Source: Porphyromonadaceae bacterium (GTDB taxonomy: Bacteria > Bacteroidota > Bacteroidia > Bacteroidales > CAMTPD01). From it: a stretch of 6,798 bases of DNA. Position numbers and translations under genes: made by a program. The notes under the pieces are model-generated. The model worked only from the letters and a program-made list of their open reading frames with translations, was not told the origin of the DNA and did not search any database. This document shows, one piece after another, positions 1 to 6,344 of the stretch (position 1 is its first letter; every line of letters starts with the position of its first letter). Where the stretch lies: assembly GCA_003447595.1 (NCBI GenBank), contig DLYT01000056.1, positions 16,169 to 22,966 on the forward strand, read 5' to 3'.

Positions 1-1112
1 CCATCGAAGCAACGGATTACTTTGATGCGATTCGTTTCCGGATAAACCGCCAAATCTTGCTCCGAGATCTTCTCAATATTGAAGTTGTTGATCACCTTCG
101 AAACAGGAGCTATAATCTTAGACTCTTTTCCGTCAAAGACACATTCGCCCTTCACATAAGTTGAAAGGACATGCAAATCTTTCAAGTTGTCTACCACGAT
201 GAAGTCGGCATTGTCTCCTTGTTGTAGCAAACCGGCTTTCATATTATAGTGCTTGATGGCATTGTAAGAGGCTGCACGAAGTACGTCGAAAACATTGTAT
301 CCTTTGTCAAGTGCTCGCTTCACGAGTAGATTGATGTGACCTTCTTTTAGATTGGCCGGGTGAAGGTCGTCGCTACAAAGCATCGTCATATCGGCATGAT
401 CTTTGAAGAGTGGGTGCAAGGCTTCGAAGTTTTTCGCAGCACTACCTTCACGGATCTGAATCTTCATCCCAAGATCGCACTTCTCGATTGCTTCTTCGAG
501 TGTTGCACATTCGTGGTCGGTTGTAATACCGCACGCGATGTACTTCTTCAAAAGCTCTCCTTCGATCCCCGGAATGTGTCCGTCGATCGGTTTGTTATTT
601 GCTTTAGCCGCGTTTAGTTTGGCATGCATATCGGCATCGTTATACACAACAGCCGGGAAGTTCATCACCTCTGCAAGGAAATGAATATCGTCTCGTTTCA
701 TCAACTTCTCGATGTCTGCTGCTTCTAGTTTTGCACCCGAAGTTTCGAACGGAGTAGCAGGAACACACGATGGCGCGCCGAAGCAAAAGTAGAAAGGAAT
801 CCCTTCTGCATTTTCAATCATGTAGTCGATCCCTTCAATACCCATTACGTTCGCAATCTCGTGCGGATCGGTTACCACACCAATTGTTCCGTGCTTCACG
901 GCAGCCTTCGCAAAGTTAGATGGAGTAGTCATTGAGCTCTCGATATGCACATGCCCGTCTATGAATCCGGGCATCAAGAAGCGCCCTTCATCTTTGCCTG
1001 TACGCTCGATGTTTGTAATCTTTCCGCCATCCACTGTAAGGACAGCTCCATATATCTCTTTTGATACGAGATCCACAATGTTCCCCGTTATCTGCTTTAA
1101 TTCATTATTCAT
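1..1112 (-). CDS. ade: Adenine deaminase, N-terminal 370 codons (3' end beyond window)
   Basis: The enzyme hydrolyses adenine to hypoxanthine and ammonia in the cytoplasm, feeding purine salvage. The frame is open from ATG at 1112 to the left edge, giving 370 complete codons; family members are roughly 540-590 residues, so the C-terminal third is missing. An amidohydrolase signature PGFIDGHVHIESSM (residues 48-61) supplies H54 and H56. Other likely binuclear-metal ligands are E148 (in LAEVMNFP), H179 (in DGHIPG), H200 (in TTDHEC) and D248 (in LCSDDLHP). DPHEIANVMG at 82-91 is also typical of the family. The start fits because the protein begins with the short beta-domain that precedes the barrel, and no in-frame upstream start is needed. 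It lies 136 bp after mnmG, separated by a terminator-like hairpin and a parS palindrome, so it probably has its own promoter. The family call is firm; substrate is inferred from homology. Confidence 0.93.
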   Translation of the reverse strand, partial: MNNELKQITGNIVDLVSKEIYGAVLTVDGGKITNIERTGKDEGRFLMPGFIDGHVHIESSMTTPSNFAKAAVKHGTIGVVTDPHEIANVMGIEGIDYMIENAEGIPFYFCFGAPSCVPATPFETSGAKLEAADIEKLMKRDDIHFLAEVMNFPAVVYNDADMHAKLNAAKANNKPIDGHIPGIEGELLKKYIACGITTDHECATLEEAIEKCDLGMKIQIREGSAAKNFEALHPLFKDHADMTMLCSDDLHPANLKEGHINLLVKRALDKGYNVFDVLRAASYNAIKHYNMKAGLLQQGDNADFIVVDNLKDLHVLSTYVKGECVFDGKESKIIAPVSKVINNFNIEKISEQDLAVYPETNRIKVIRCFD

Positions 1113-1138
1113 TACGCTTTCAATTTTAAGAAGTTAAC

Positions 1139-1169
1139 ACAACTTAGTTAATGTTTCACGTGAAACAAA
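1139..1169 (-). promoter_or_regulatory. Candidate ade promoter overlapping parS
   Basis: On the minus strand TTTG (1169-1166) is followed after exactly 19 bases by TAAGTTGT (1146-1139), and the ade ATG is 26 bases further on. Spacing matches the Bacteroidota -33/-7 layout, but the -7 element has two mismatches to TAnnTTTG, so it is weak. The parS palindrome fills most of the spacer and touches the -33 element. Confidence 0.35.
1152..1167. promoter_or_regulatory. parS: parS centromere-like site (ParB/Spo0J binding)
   Basis: TGTTTCACGTGAAACA is a perfect 16-bp palindrome and is identical to the canonical bacterial chromosomal parS sequence. ParB dimers nucleate on such sites, spread onto flanking DNA and act with ParA and SMC in chromosome segregation. 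It is intergenic, between the mnmG terminator and the ade start. I saw no second copy in the window, and parA/parB are not present here. Identification rests on exact sequence identity with the known motif; occupancy by ParB is inferred. Confidence 0.9.
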
Positions 1170-1226
1170 AGACTCCTCTTTCTGATTCTGGCGTTAGGGT
1201 TGCGAGAAGTCGGAAAGAGGAGTTTT
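1166..1226 (-). terminator. Long-stem hairpin, probable mnmG terminator
   Basis: Perfect 11-bp arms ACTCCTCTTTC (1172-1182) and GAAAGAGGAGT (1213-1223) flank a 30-base interior. The interior can itself pair, with GA, TTCT and GC on one side matching GC, AGAA and TC on the other around a 9-base loop. On the minus strand the stem begins about 25 bases after the mnmG stop and is followed by CTTTTGTTTC, an interrupted T tract whose end runs into parS. On the plus strand the stem is followed by only four T residues, so the orientation best supported is termination of mnmG. Confidence 0.7.
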
Positions 1227-1248
1227 AAAGATATCTATTTGGTGTGGA

Positions 1249-3126
1249 TTATCTTCCTAAGAGAACCAAAAGAATGTTTATATCGCTTGGCGATATCCCT
1301 GGTACGCGGCTTGCCTGAGCAATGGTTTCGGGATCAATAGCCGAAAGCTTTTGTCTGGCTTCGGTCGATAGAGATTTGATTTCGTTGTAATCAAAACGTC
1401 CTTTAATCTTGATGTTCTCGAGACGGTTTATCTTGTCGGCGATCATTTGCTCGCGCTGAATGTATCCGTCGTACTTCATCAAAATTTCTGCCGCTTCAAT
1501 GATTTCCGCTTTTCTATTTTCCGGAGTTTTATCAAGCTCTTCCTTGAAGGCCGGAACCATTTCGGCGATATCGTATAGATTCAATTGCGGACGCAAAACA
1601 AGATCATAAAGCTTGCATCCTTGCTTAAGCGGAGAGGTGCCACGTTGTTCGAGCGCTTCGTTTATGTATTGAGGTTTGATCGAATAAGTCTTCGCAAACT
1701 CAATGATGCGATCTCGATGCGCACGCTTCTCAACAAGTAGGTCGTAGCGTTCTTGCGTTGCTAGTCCGAGGTTGAAACCTTTTTCGGTTAGTCGCATATC
1801 GGCATCATCTTGGCGAAGCAAGATACGATACTCGGCACGAGAAGTAAACATACGGTACGGTTCATCTACACCTTTTGTTACAAGGTCGTCGATAAGCACA
1901 CCGATATAGGCTTCGTCGCGTCCCAATACAAACGGCTCTCCGTCGATGCTTTTTTGGTGGGCATTGATCCCCGCCATCAAACCTTGTCCGGCTGCTTCTT
2001 CATATCCGGTAGTTCCGTTGATCTGTCCGGCAAAGAAAAGGTTTTCGATTTGCTTCGTCTCGAGTGTATGCTTCAACTGCGTTGGCGGGAAGTAATCGTA
2101 TTCGATTGCATATCCCGGACGGTAGATGTGTACATCTTTCAATGCCGGTACTTTCTTCAATGCTTCGAGCTGTACTTCGAGTGGAAGTGAAGAAGAGAAT
2201 CCATTTAGATAATACTCTTGCGTATTTTCTCCTTCGGGCTCTAGAAACAGTTGATGTCTTTCGCGCTCTGCAAAGGTAACGATCTTCGTTTCGATACTTG
2301 GGCAATAGCGCGGACCGATACTTTGAATCTGTCCGTTGTAAAGAGGCGAGTCGTCGAGACCGCTTCTCAATATCTCGTGTACTTCCGGATTGGTGTAAAC
2401 CATCCAGCAGCTGCGTTGTCTAAGTGTCTTTGGCTCGTGAGTAAGGTAAGAGAACTTGTGAAAGTCCATGTCGCCTGTGTGCTCTTCGGCCAGTTCAAAG
2501 TTGATGCTTCTACCGTCGATACGAACAGGAGTTCCCGTTTTCATACGTCCGGCTTCCATGCCAAGCTCAACCAATTGTTCGGTAATACCGCTTGTTGCCG
2601 GCTCGGCCATACGACCGCCGCCAAATTGCTGGCGTCCGATGTGGATCAGTCCGTTTAGGAAAGTTCCGTTGGTAAGGACTACCGTTTTGGCATAAAACTC
2701 AACTCCCATATACGTGCGCACGCCTTTCACAACGTTGTCTTCAACAATCAGATTGCGAACCGCATCTTGCCACATGTATAGGTTTGGCGTATTTTCAATT
2801 ACTTCTCTCCATTCGTTGCTAAACTTCTCGCGGTCGCTTTGCGCTCTCGGGCTCCACATTGCAGGTCCTTTAGAGCAGTTAAGCATTCGGAATTGGATAG
2901 CTGTTTTGTCGGTGATTACACCCATGTTGCCGCCCAACGCATCTATCTCACGCACGATTTGGCCTTTGGCGATACCGCCCACGGCAGGATTGCAACTCAT
3001 TTGTGCAATCTTGTTCATATCCATTGTGATGAGAAGCGTCTTCGAACCGAGGTTTGCCGCAGCTGTTGCTGCCTCGCAACCGGCATGTCCGGCACCGACT
3101 ACAATTACGTCGTATTTAAAATCCAT
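1249..3126 (-). CDS. mnmG: tRNA uridine-5-carboxymethylaminomethyl modification enzyme, FAD-binding subunit
   Basis: MnmG (GidA) works with the GTPase MnmE to install the carboxymethylaminomethyl group at C5 of the wobble uridine (U34) of certain tRNAs, using FAD and methylene-tetrahydrofolate. The 625-residue length is the family norm (E. coli about 629). The N-terminal FAD-binding GAGHAGCEAA is at 11-20. SCNPAVGGIAKG (45-55) contains the conserved cysteine C46, and GPRYCPSIETK (271-281) contains the second conserved cysteine C275. TNGTFLNG (152-159), GGGRMAEPAT (169-178) and MKTGTP (195-200) are further signatures. The C-terminal helical domain for MnmE/tRNA contact is intact and ends in a typical RVPGISPSDI segment. 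The start is the first ATG after a candidate promoter and leaves only a short N-terminal tail before the FAD motif. It lies 49 bp after ybeY. mnmG is often near the chromosomal origin, which fits the parS site just downstream. Confidence 0.98.
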   Translation of the reverse strand: MDFKYDVIVVGAGHAGCEAATAAANLGSKTLLITMDMNKIAQMSCNPAVGGIAKGQIVREIDALGGNMGVITDKTAIQFRMLNCSKGPAMWSPRAQSDREKFSNEWREVIENTPNLYMWQDAVRNLIVEDNVVKGVRTYMGVEFYAKTVVLTNGTFLNGLIHIGRQQFGGGRMAEPATSGITEQLVELGMEAGRMKTGTPVRIDGRSINFELAEEHTGDMDFHKFSYLTHEPKTLRQRSCWMVYTNPEVHEILRSGLDDSPLYNGQIQSIGPRYCPSIETKIVTFAERERHQLFLEPEGENTQEYYLNGFSSSLPLEVQLEALKKVPALKDVHIYRPGYAIEYDYFPPTQLKHTLETKQIENLFFAGQINGTTGYEEAAGQGLMAGINAHQKSIDGEPFVLGRDEAYIGVLIDDLVTKGVDEPYRMFTSRAEYRILLRQDDADMRLTEKGFNLGLATQERYDLLVEKRAHRDRIIEFAKTYSIKPQYINEALEQRGTSPLKQGCKLYDLVLRPQLNLYDIAEMVPAFKEELDKTPENRKAEIIEAAEILMKYDGYIQREQMIADKINRLENIKIKGRFDYNEIKSLSTEARQKLSAIDPETIAQASRVPGISPSDINILLVLLGR

Positions 3127-3152
3127 ATTTTTTGCTCATGTAAACTCGAATG

Positions 3153-3160
3153 CAAATATA
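3153..3160 (-). promoter_or_regulatory. Candidate -7 element for mnmG
   Basis: On the minus strand TATATTTG matches the Bacteroidota TAnnTTTG element exactly and sits 26 bases before the mnmG ATG, in the 49-bp gap after ybeY. I could not find a convincing TTTG/TTG -33 element about 19-21 bases upstream, where the DNA codes for the end of ybeY. mnmG may therefore be transcribed both from here and by read-through from the upstream genes. Confidence 0.4.
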
Positions 3161-3175
3161 CTATATCTCAAGCAT

Positions 3176-3607
3176 TCAGAGTGATGCCGTATTGTTTAAT
3201 AACGCTAAAGCTTCGTTCTCTTTAGCTGTCATGTTTTCTCTTTCGCCCGGACCTTTGTCATCGATGCCGCAAAGATGCAGAATGCCGTGAATAATGATTC
3301 GGTGCAACTCTTGGTCGAACGTAACACCAAACTCCTCCGCGTTGCTTTTTACGGTATCAAGGCTGATAAACACGTCACCGTTGACAACGCCATCTTCGGT
3401 ATAATCGAACGTGATGATGTCGGTATAATAATCGTGTTGAAGATACTCTTTGTTTACTTCAAGGATCTTCTCATCCGAACAAAAGATGTAAGCAACATCG
3501 CCCACCTTCATGTGGTGAAGTGCCGCTACTTCGCGAATCCATTTTGTCGTTTCTCTGCGTTTAAGTGAAGGCATCTTTATATCCTCCGCGTAATAACTTA
3601 CTGCCAT
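3176..3607 (-). CDS. ybeY: Endoribonuclease YbeY (rRNA maturation factor)
   Basis: YbeY is a metal-dependent endoribonuclease involved in 16S rRNA 3'-end maturation and ribosome quality control. The 143-residue protein is close to the usual 140-160. The UPF0054 core is clear: YYTDIITFDY (61-70), NGDVFIS (76-82) and the metal-site segment HGILHLCGIDDKG (107-119). H107 and H111 are present, but the position of the usual third histidine (HGxLHLxGxDH) is D117, and the usual arginine ahead of the TD motif is replaced (YLQHDYYTD). I believe these changes are common in Bacteroidota, so they probably do not mean loss of activity. It starts 10 bp after the SpmAB gene and is followed by mnmG 49 bp later, suggesting cotranscription with the membrane-protein gene. 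The TGA stop is at 3178-3176. Confidence 0.93.
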   Translation of the reverse strand: MAVSYYAEDIKMPSLKRRETTKWIREVAALHHMKVGDVAYIFCSDEKILEVNKEYLQHDYYTDIITFDYTEDGVVNGDVFISLDTVKSNAEEFGVTFDQELHRIIIHGILHLCGIDDKGPGERENMTAKENEALALLNNTASL

Positions 3608-3617
3608 ATCGTTGTAA

Positions 3618-4856
3618 TTATATAATTTGAAAGAACAAGTACGCGATTACAATTGCCGCGATGATACCGAACAAATCGGCAAGCAACGAGCATGAAATTG
3701 TGTAGCGCGTATTTTTAACCCCGATGCTACCGTAATAAACGGCCACGATATAAAACGTGGTGTCGGTAGCCCCTTGGAATATACATGAGAGTCGGCCCAC
3801 GAAAGAGTCGGCTCCGTAATGATTCATCGTATCAATCATCAGACCGCGTGCACCGCTACCGCTTAGCGGTTTCATAAATGCGGTAGGCAAAGCAGCCACA
3901 AAGTCGCTGTTCATACCCATTGCGGTAAACAAAGCAGCGATTCCATCGATCAGGTAATCCATTGCGCCCGATGCACGAAACATCCCAATGCTCACGAGTA
4001 TTGCTACCAGGTACGGAATGATTGTAACGGCCGTTTTGAATCCGTCTTTCGCCCCTTCGATAAACGAGTCGTATACGTTTATCTTCTTTCTTACCGCACT
4101 TATTATAAAACCAACTATCACTCCAAAAAGTATTAAATTGGCTATAAAAGATGAATAAAGCGAAACCTCTTCTTGCGTCATACGATTGAACGCATACAAC
4201 GAGCCTACGATGATTGCGGTAATAATGCCGAAGAAAGACATCAGTGTCTTGTCAAATATCTTGATGCGCTGCTTGATGCAAACGGCTATAATGCCGGCAA
4301 CCGTAGCAGCGAACGTTGCGATCAATATCGGAAGGAAAACGTCGGACGGATTAGTGGCTCCGAGTTGAGCGCGGTACGCCATTACACTGATCGGAATCAG
4401 CGTAAGTCCCGACGCATTGAGAACAAGAAACATGATCATCGGATCGGATGCCGCGTCTTTCTGCTTGTTTAGTTCTTGCATCTCCTGCATCGCTTTCAGT
4501 CCCATCGGTGTGGCCGCGTTGTCGAGACCCAGCAAATTGGCCGAGATGTTCATAAAGATCGAACCCGTAGCCGGATGGTCTTTGGGCAGTGATGGGAATA
4601 ACTTTCCGAAAAGTGGCGCAGCCAATCGGGCAAACATCTGAACCATGCCTCCGTTTTCTCCGATCTTCATGATCCCCAACCAAAGAGTTAAGACTCCCGT
4701 TAGTCCGAGCGAAATCTCGAAAGCACTCTTGGCCGTCGTAAACGAGCTGTTGATTATTTCGCCGAAGATAGCGAGATCACCGAGGAAGATCGCTTTACCG
4801 ATTGCAACGACAAAAGCGATCAGGAAGAATGAAATCCAAATGTAGTTTAAAACCAT
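3618..4856 (-). CDS. SpmA-SpmB fusion, nucleoside-recognition (Gate) domain membrane protein
   Basis: This is a 412-residue polytopic inner-membrane protein in two halves. The first half resembles SpmA: NISANLLGLDNAATPMGLKA (103-122) is its hallmark, followed by LVLNASGLTLIP (145-156). The second half resembles SpmB: FIEGAKDGFKTAV, then FMKPLSGSGARG, and FQGATDTTFYIVAVYYGSIG near residue 370. Each half corresponds to a Gate domain of the kind shared with nucleoside transporters. In Bacillus, SpmA and SpmB are separate proteins that affect spore-core dehydration; in a non-sporulating bacterium the role is unknown, and transport of a small solute is a guess. The first ATG gives a hydrophobic N-terminus directly (VLNYIWISFFLIAFVVAI), so it is the likely start. 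It is the first gene of a minus-strand run with ybeY 10 bp downstream. Confidence 0.88.
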   Translation of the reverse strand: MVLNYIWISFFLIAFVVAIGKAIFLGDLAIFGEIINSSFTTAKSAFEISLGLTGVLTLWLGIMKIGENGGMVQMFARLAAPLFGKLFPSLPKDHPATGSIFMNISANLLGLDNAATPMGLKAMQEMQELNKQKDAASDPMIMFLVLNASGLTLIPISVMAYRAQLGATNPSDVFLPILIATFAATVAGIIAVCIKQRIKIFDKTLMSFFGIITAIIVGSLYAFNRMTQEEVSLYSSFIANLILFGVIVGFIISAVRKKINVYDSFIEGAKDGFKTAVTIIPYLVAILVSIGMFRASGAMDYLIDGIAALFTAMGMNSDFVAALPTAFMKPLSGSGARGLMIDTMNHYGADSFVGRLSCIFQGATDTTFYIVAVYYGSIGVKNTRYTISCSLLADLFGIIAAIVIAYLFFQII

Positions 4857-4966
4857 CCTGCAAGATATGATTAAGCGGTTCGTTATATCTGTGTGAAATC
4901 TTTAAAACGAAGATAGAGCTTTTTGCGCTGAACACAGAGCGGTAGCTTCGAAATATTGCAAGGAAT

Positions 4967-4974
4967 CAAATTTA
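4967..4974 (-). promoter_or_regulatory. Possible -7 element for the SpmAB-ybeY unit
   Basis: On the minus strand TAAATTTG matches TAnnTTTG exactly and lies 110 bases before the SpmAB ATG. No TTG is visible at the right distance upstream. A closer alternative, TATCTTCG at 4915-4908, has one mismatch and also lacks a clear -33 element. The choice between them is open. Confidence 0.22.
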
Positions 4975-5110
4975 AATAAAATACATAGTCTGTATGTTTC
5001 GATCAAAAGAGCCTCAATTATAAAATCGCAAACATGCACGACTATGCAGTCATACCAACAAAGGTTCTTTGCGCGGACAACGAAGATTGCACTTTTTCTA
5101 CGTGAGCTTA

Positions 5111-5128
5111 AAAACCATGCAAGGTTTT
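5111..5128. repeat. Small AT hairpin, terminator-like in both directions
   Basis: AAAACC (5111-5116) and GGTTTT (5123-5128) form a perfect 6-bp stem with a 6-base loop. The plus strand continues GTTTTC, and the minus strand continues with further T residues. The stem is short and low in GC, so it is at best a weak terminator, and no gene is known to end here. Confidence 0.3.
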
Positions 5129-5133
5129 GTTTT

Positions 5134-5191
5134 CTGAGAATTTAATATATCCGTACAACTGTTCGTCGCAAATCAAATACGCAATTCTCAG
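5134..5191. repeat. 9-bp inverted repeat with 40-bp spacer
   Basis: CTGAGAATT (5134-5142) and AATTCTCAG (5183-5191) are exact reverse complements. The spacer is too long for a simple terminator. It may be two half-sites of a regulator, part of a larger RNA or DNA fold, or chance. Confidence 0.5.
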
Positions 5192-5251
5192 CGAGTTTAG
5201 ACCCGTTGTTAAAGGTGTAATATTTAGTTGTTCATATAGTATATAAATGCT

Positions 5252-5303
5252 CAAGGTTATGCTTATAAACGAATTGTTGATAACCTTGTTAATAGTTATG
5301 CTT
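5252..5303. repeat. Overlapping inverted and direct repeats in the AT-rich core
   Basis: CAAGGTTAT (5252-5260) and ATAACCTTG (5280-5288) are exact inverted copies, and GTTATGCTT occurs twice in direct orientation (5256-5264 and 5295-5303). Two of the GTTRATAR motifs fall inside this block. Such dense short repeats suit a multi-protein binding site. Confidence 0.5.
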
Positions 5304-5349
5304 TCGTCTAATTATGAGTATATTGACAACGTTGATAGCTGTTAATAAC
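5275..5349 (-). promoter_or_regulatory. Cluster of four DnaA-box-like motifs
   Basis: GTTGATAA (5276-5283), GTTAATAG (5288-5295), GTTGATAG (5331-5338) and GTTAATAA (5341-5348) share the form GTTRATAR. Read on the minus strand, two extend to TTATCAACA and TTATTAACA, each one mismatch from the TTATNCACA DnaA box. Within each pair the spacing is 12 and 10 bases, about one helical turn. No copy is an exact box, so DnaA binding is only a suggestion. Confidence 0.35.
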
Positions 5350-5434
5350 TAACGTATATTATCATAACTACCGGTTCTAAAATTACACCAAAACACAACC
5401 TTTCAATTCCTGCAAAAAGGACCAGAAATAACGT

Positions 5435-5465
5435 TTTCAATGAAGACAAAAGTAGACTATCTTTG
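5435..5465 (+). promoter_or_regulatory. Promoter of the alkylation-repair gene
   Basis: TATCTTTG (5458-5465) is an exact TAnnTTTG -7 element. It is preceded after 19 bases by TTTC (5435-5438), one mismatch from the TTTG -33 element. Transcription would begin near 5471, leaving a leader of only about 15 bases before the ATG at 5486, with no Shine-Dalgarno sequence. Confidence 0.6.
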
Positions 5466-5485
5466 GGGCAATAAAAGCAACAACG

Positions 5486-6265
5486 ATGACTACACACACT
5501 CAGGATTCGAAAACGAAATCGGGAAGTAACGAAACCGGCACAACCGAGATTATTTGCACGGCAAAAGAGATCGAGAACACATTGCAGTTTTTAGGAAATG
5601 AAGAGAAAGCAAAGCATCTGATGCGTTTCTTCAAAACCGGAAAAGGACAATACGGCGAAGGCGATCTATTTCTTGGCATTGTTGTACCCGAATCGCGCAA
5701 AGTAGCCAAAGCATACAAAGCAACCCCGATAGAAGAACTCCACCAACTCATACAATCCCCATTTCATGAATGCAGATTGGTTGCATTGCACATCTTGATT
5801 GAGCAATACAAAAAAGCAAGTGAAGCATACCGAGAAGAGATTGTCCAATTCTATCTTTCGCACACCAACTACATCAACAACTGGGATCTGGTAGACTTAT
5901 CGGCCGATAAGATATTGGGGGCATACCTCAAAGAGCGCGACAGAGATCTGTTGTACCAACTAGCAAAAAGCAGTCTGCTTTGGGAACAACGCATTTCCAT
6001 TGTAACTACGTTGGCCTTTGTGCGCAAAGGTGATCTCGACGACGCCTTGCAGTTGGCTCGCATACTTGTCTATCACGAGCACGATCTGATGCGCAAAGCC
6101 GTAGGATGGGTATTGCGGGAAGTAGGAAAGAAAGACCGCGAACGCTTGTGCCTATTTCTAGATGAATTTGCGGCAACGATGCCCCGCACGGCATTGCGTT
6201 ATGCCATCGAACATTTTGACGAATCGAAACGCCAGTACTATATGAATTTGGCCAAGCAGAAATAG
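5486..6265 (+). CDS. AlkD-family DNA alkylation repair protein (HEAT-like DNA glycosylase)
   Basis: AlkD-type enzymes remove positively charged alkylated purines such as N3-methyladenine and N7-methylguanine by cutting the N-glycosidic bond, using stacked HEAT-like helical repeats that grip DNA without base flipping. The 259-residue protein carries the family opening RFFKTGKGQYGEGDLFLG (47-64). NNWDLVD (131-137) supplies a tryptophan W133 and aspartate D137 corresponding to the AlkD W109/D113 pair. WEQRISIV (166-173) and KAVGWVLREVGK (204-215) carry the further conserved Arg169 and Trp208. The first 25 or so residues are polar, Ser/Thr-rich and likely disordered; they exceed the usual length, so a later start cannot be excluded, but the promoter and leader position favour this ATG. 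It is transcribed alone and divergently from the SpmAB unit. Activity is inferred from family; the key residues look intact. Confidence 0.93.
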   Translation: MTTHTQDSKTKSGSNETGTTEIICTAKEIENTLQFLGNEEKAKHLMRFFKTGKGQYGEGDLFLGIVVPESRKVAKAYKATPIEELHQLIQSPFHECRLVALHILIEQYKKASEAYREEIVQFYLSHTNYINNWDLVDLSADKILGAYLKERDRDLLYQLAKSSLLWEQRISIVTTLAFVRKGDLDDALQLARILVYHEHDLMRKAVGWVLREVGKKDRERLCLFLDEFAATMPRTALRYAIEHFDESKRQYYMNLAKQK

Positions 6266-6292
6266 ATTCGTTGATATTGAGCAGCTTATAAA

Positions 6293-6322
6293 TTGCACGT
6301 CTCATTTTCTTTTGTACTTTTG
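6293..6322 (+). promoter_or_regulatory. Promoter of the GH109-like gene
   Basis: TTG (6293-6295), a 19-base spacer and TACTTTTG (6315-6322) fit the Bacteroidota -33/-7 consensus exactly. It begins 28 bases after the upstream stop codon. A start near 6328 would give a leader of about 90 bases, which includes the hairpin at 6345-6377. Confidence 0.65.
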
Positions 6323-6344
6323 TGAAGTAATCTTAATCTATAGC

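Larger units (their letters stand above)
4857..5485. other. AT-rich, repeat-bearing divergent intergenic region; candidate origin
   Basis: About 630 bp lie between the starts of the SpmAB gene (minus) and the alkylation-repair gene (plus). I found no convincing coding region and no tRNA or rRNA. The part from about 5205 to 5375 is especially AT-rich and contains four GTTRATAR motifs (5276, 5288, 5331, 5341) that resemble imperfect DnaA boxes in the opposite orientation. It also has a 9-bp inverted repeat, a 9-bp direct repeat and the 8-bp palindrome CAACGTTG (5327-5334). Elsewhere the gap has a second inverted repeat (5134-5191) and a small AT hairpin (5111-5128). The outward gene orientation on both sides, adjacent mnmG and a perfect parS about 4 kb away suggest a replication origin. 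A plain double promoter region is the alternative. Confidence 0.45.

Noticed and set aside
360..617. Plus-strand open frame of 85 codons
   Set aside because: It lies antisense to the clear adenine deaminase frame, has no promoter and its translation resembles nothing; it is a shadow.
1243..1251. TGTGGATTA, one mismatch from a DnaA box
   Set aside because: It is a single copy spanning the mnmG stop codon with no cluster around it, so chance is the simpler explanation.
1810..3225. Several open frames of 70-156 codons on the plus strand, and one of 101 codons on the minus strand
   Set aside because: All overlap the intact mnmG frame (some also the ybeY 3' end), whose protein has conserved motifs throughout.
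4173..4845. Open frames of 60-110 codons on both strands
   Set aside because: They overlap the SpmA-like half of the membrane protein and show no recognisable domain.
4870..4895. GGTTCG resembling a tRNA T-loop
   Set aside because: No acceptor, D or anticodon stems can be drawn around it.
5034..5105. A 23-codon frame in the divergent gap (starts MHDYAVIPTK)
   Set aside because: It has no good promoter, only a distant partial -7 match, and no recognisable features; such short frames are expected by chance.
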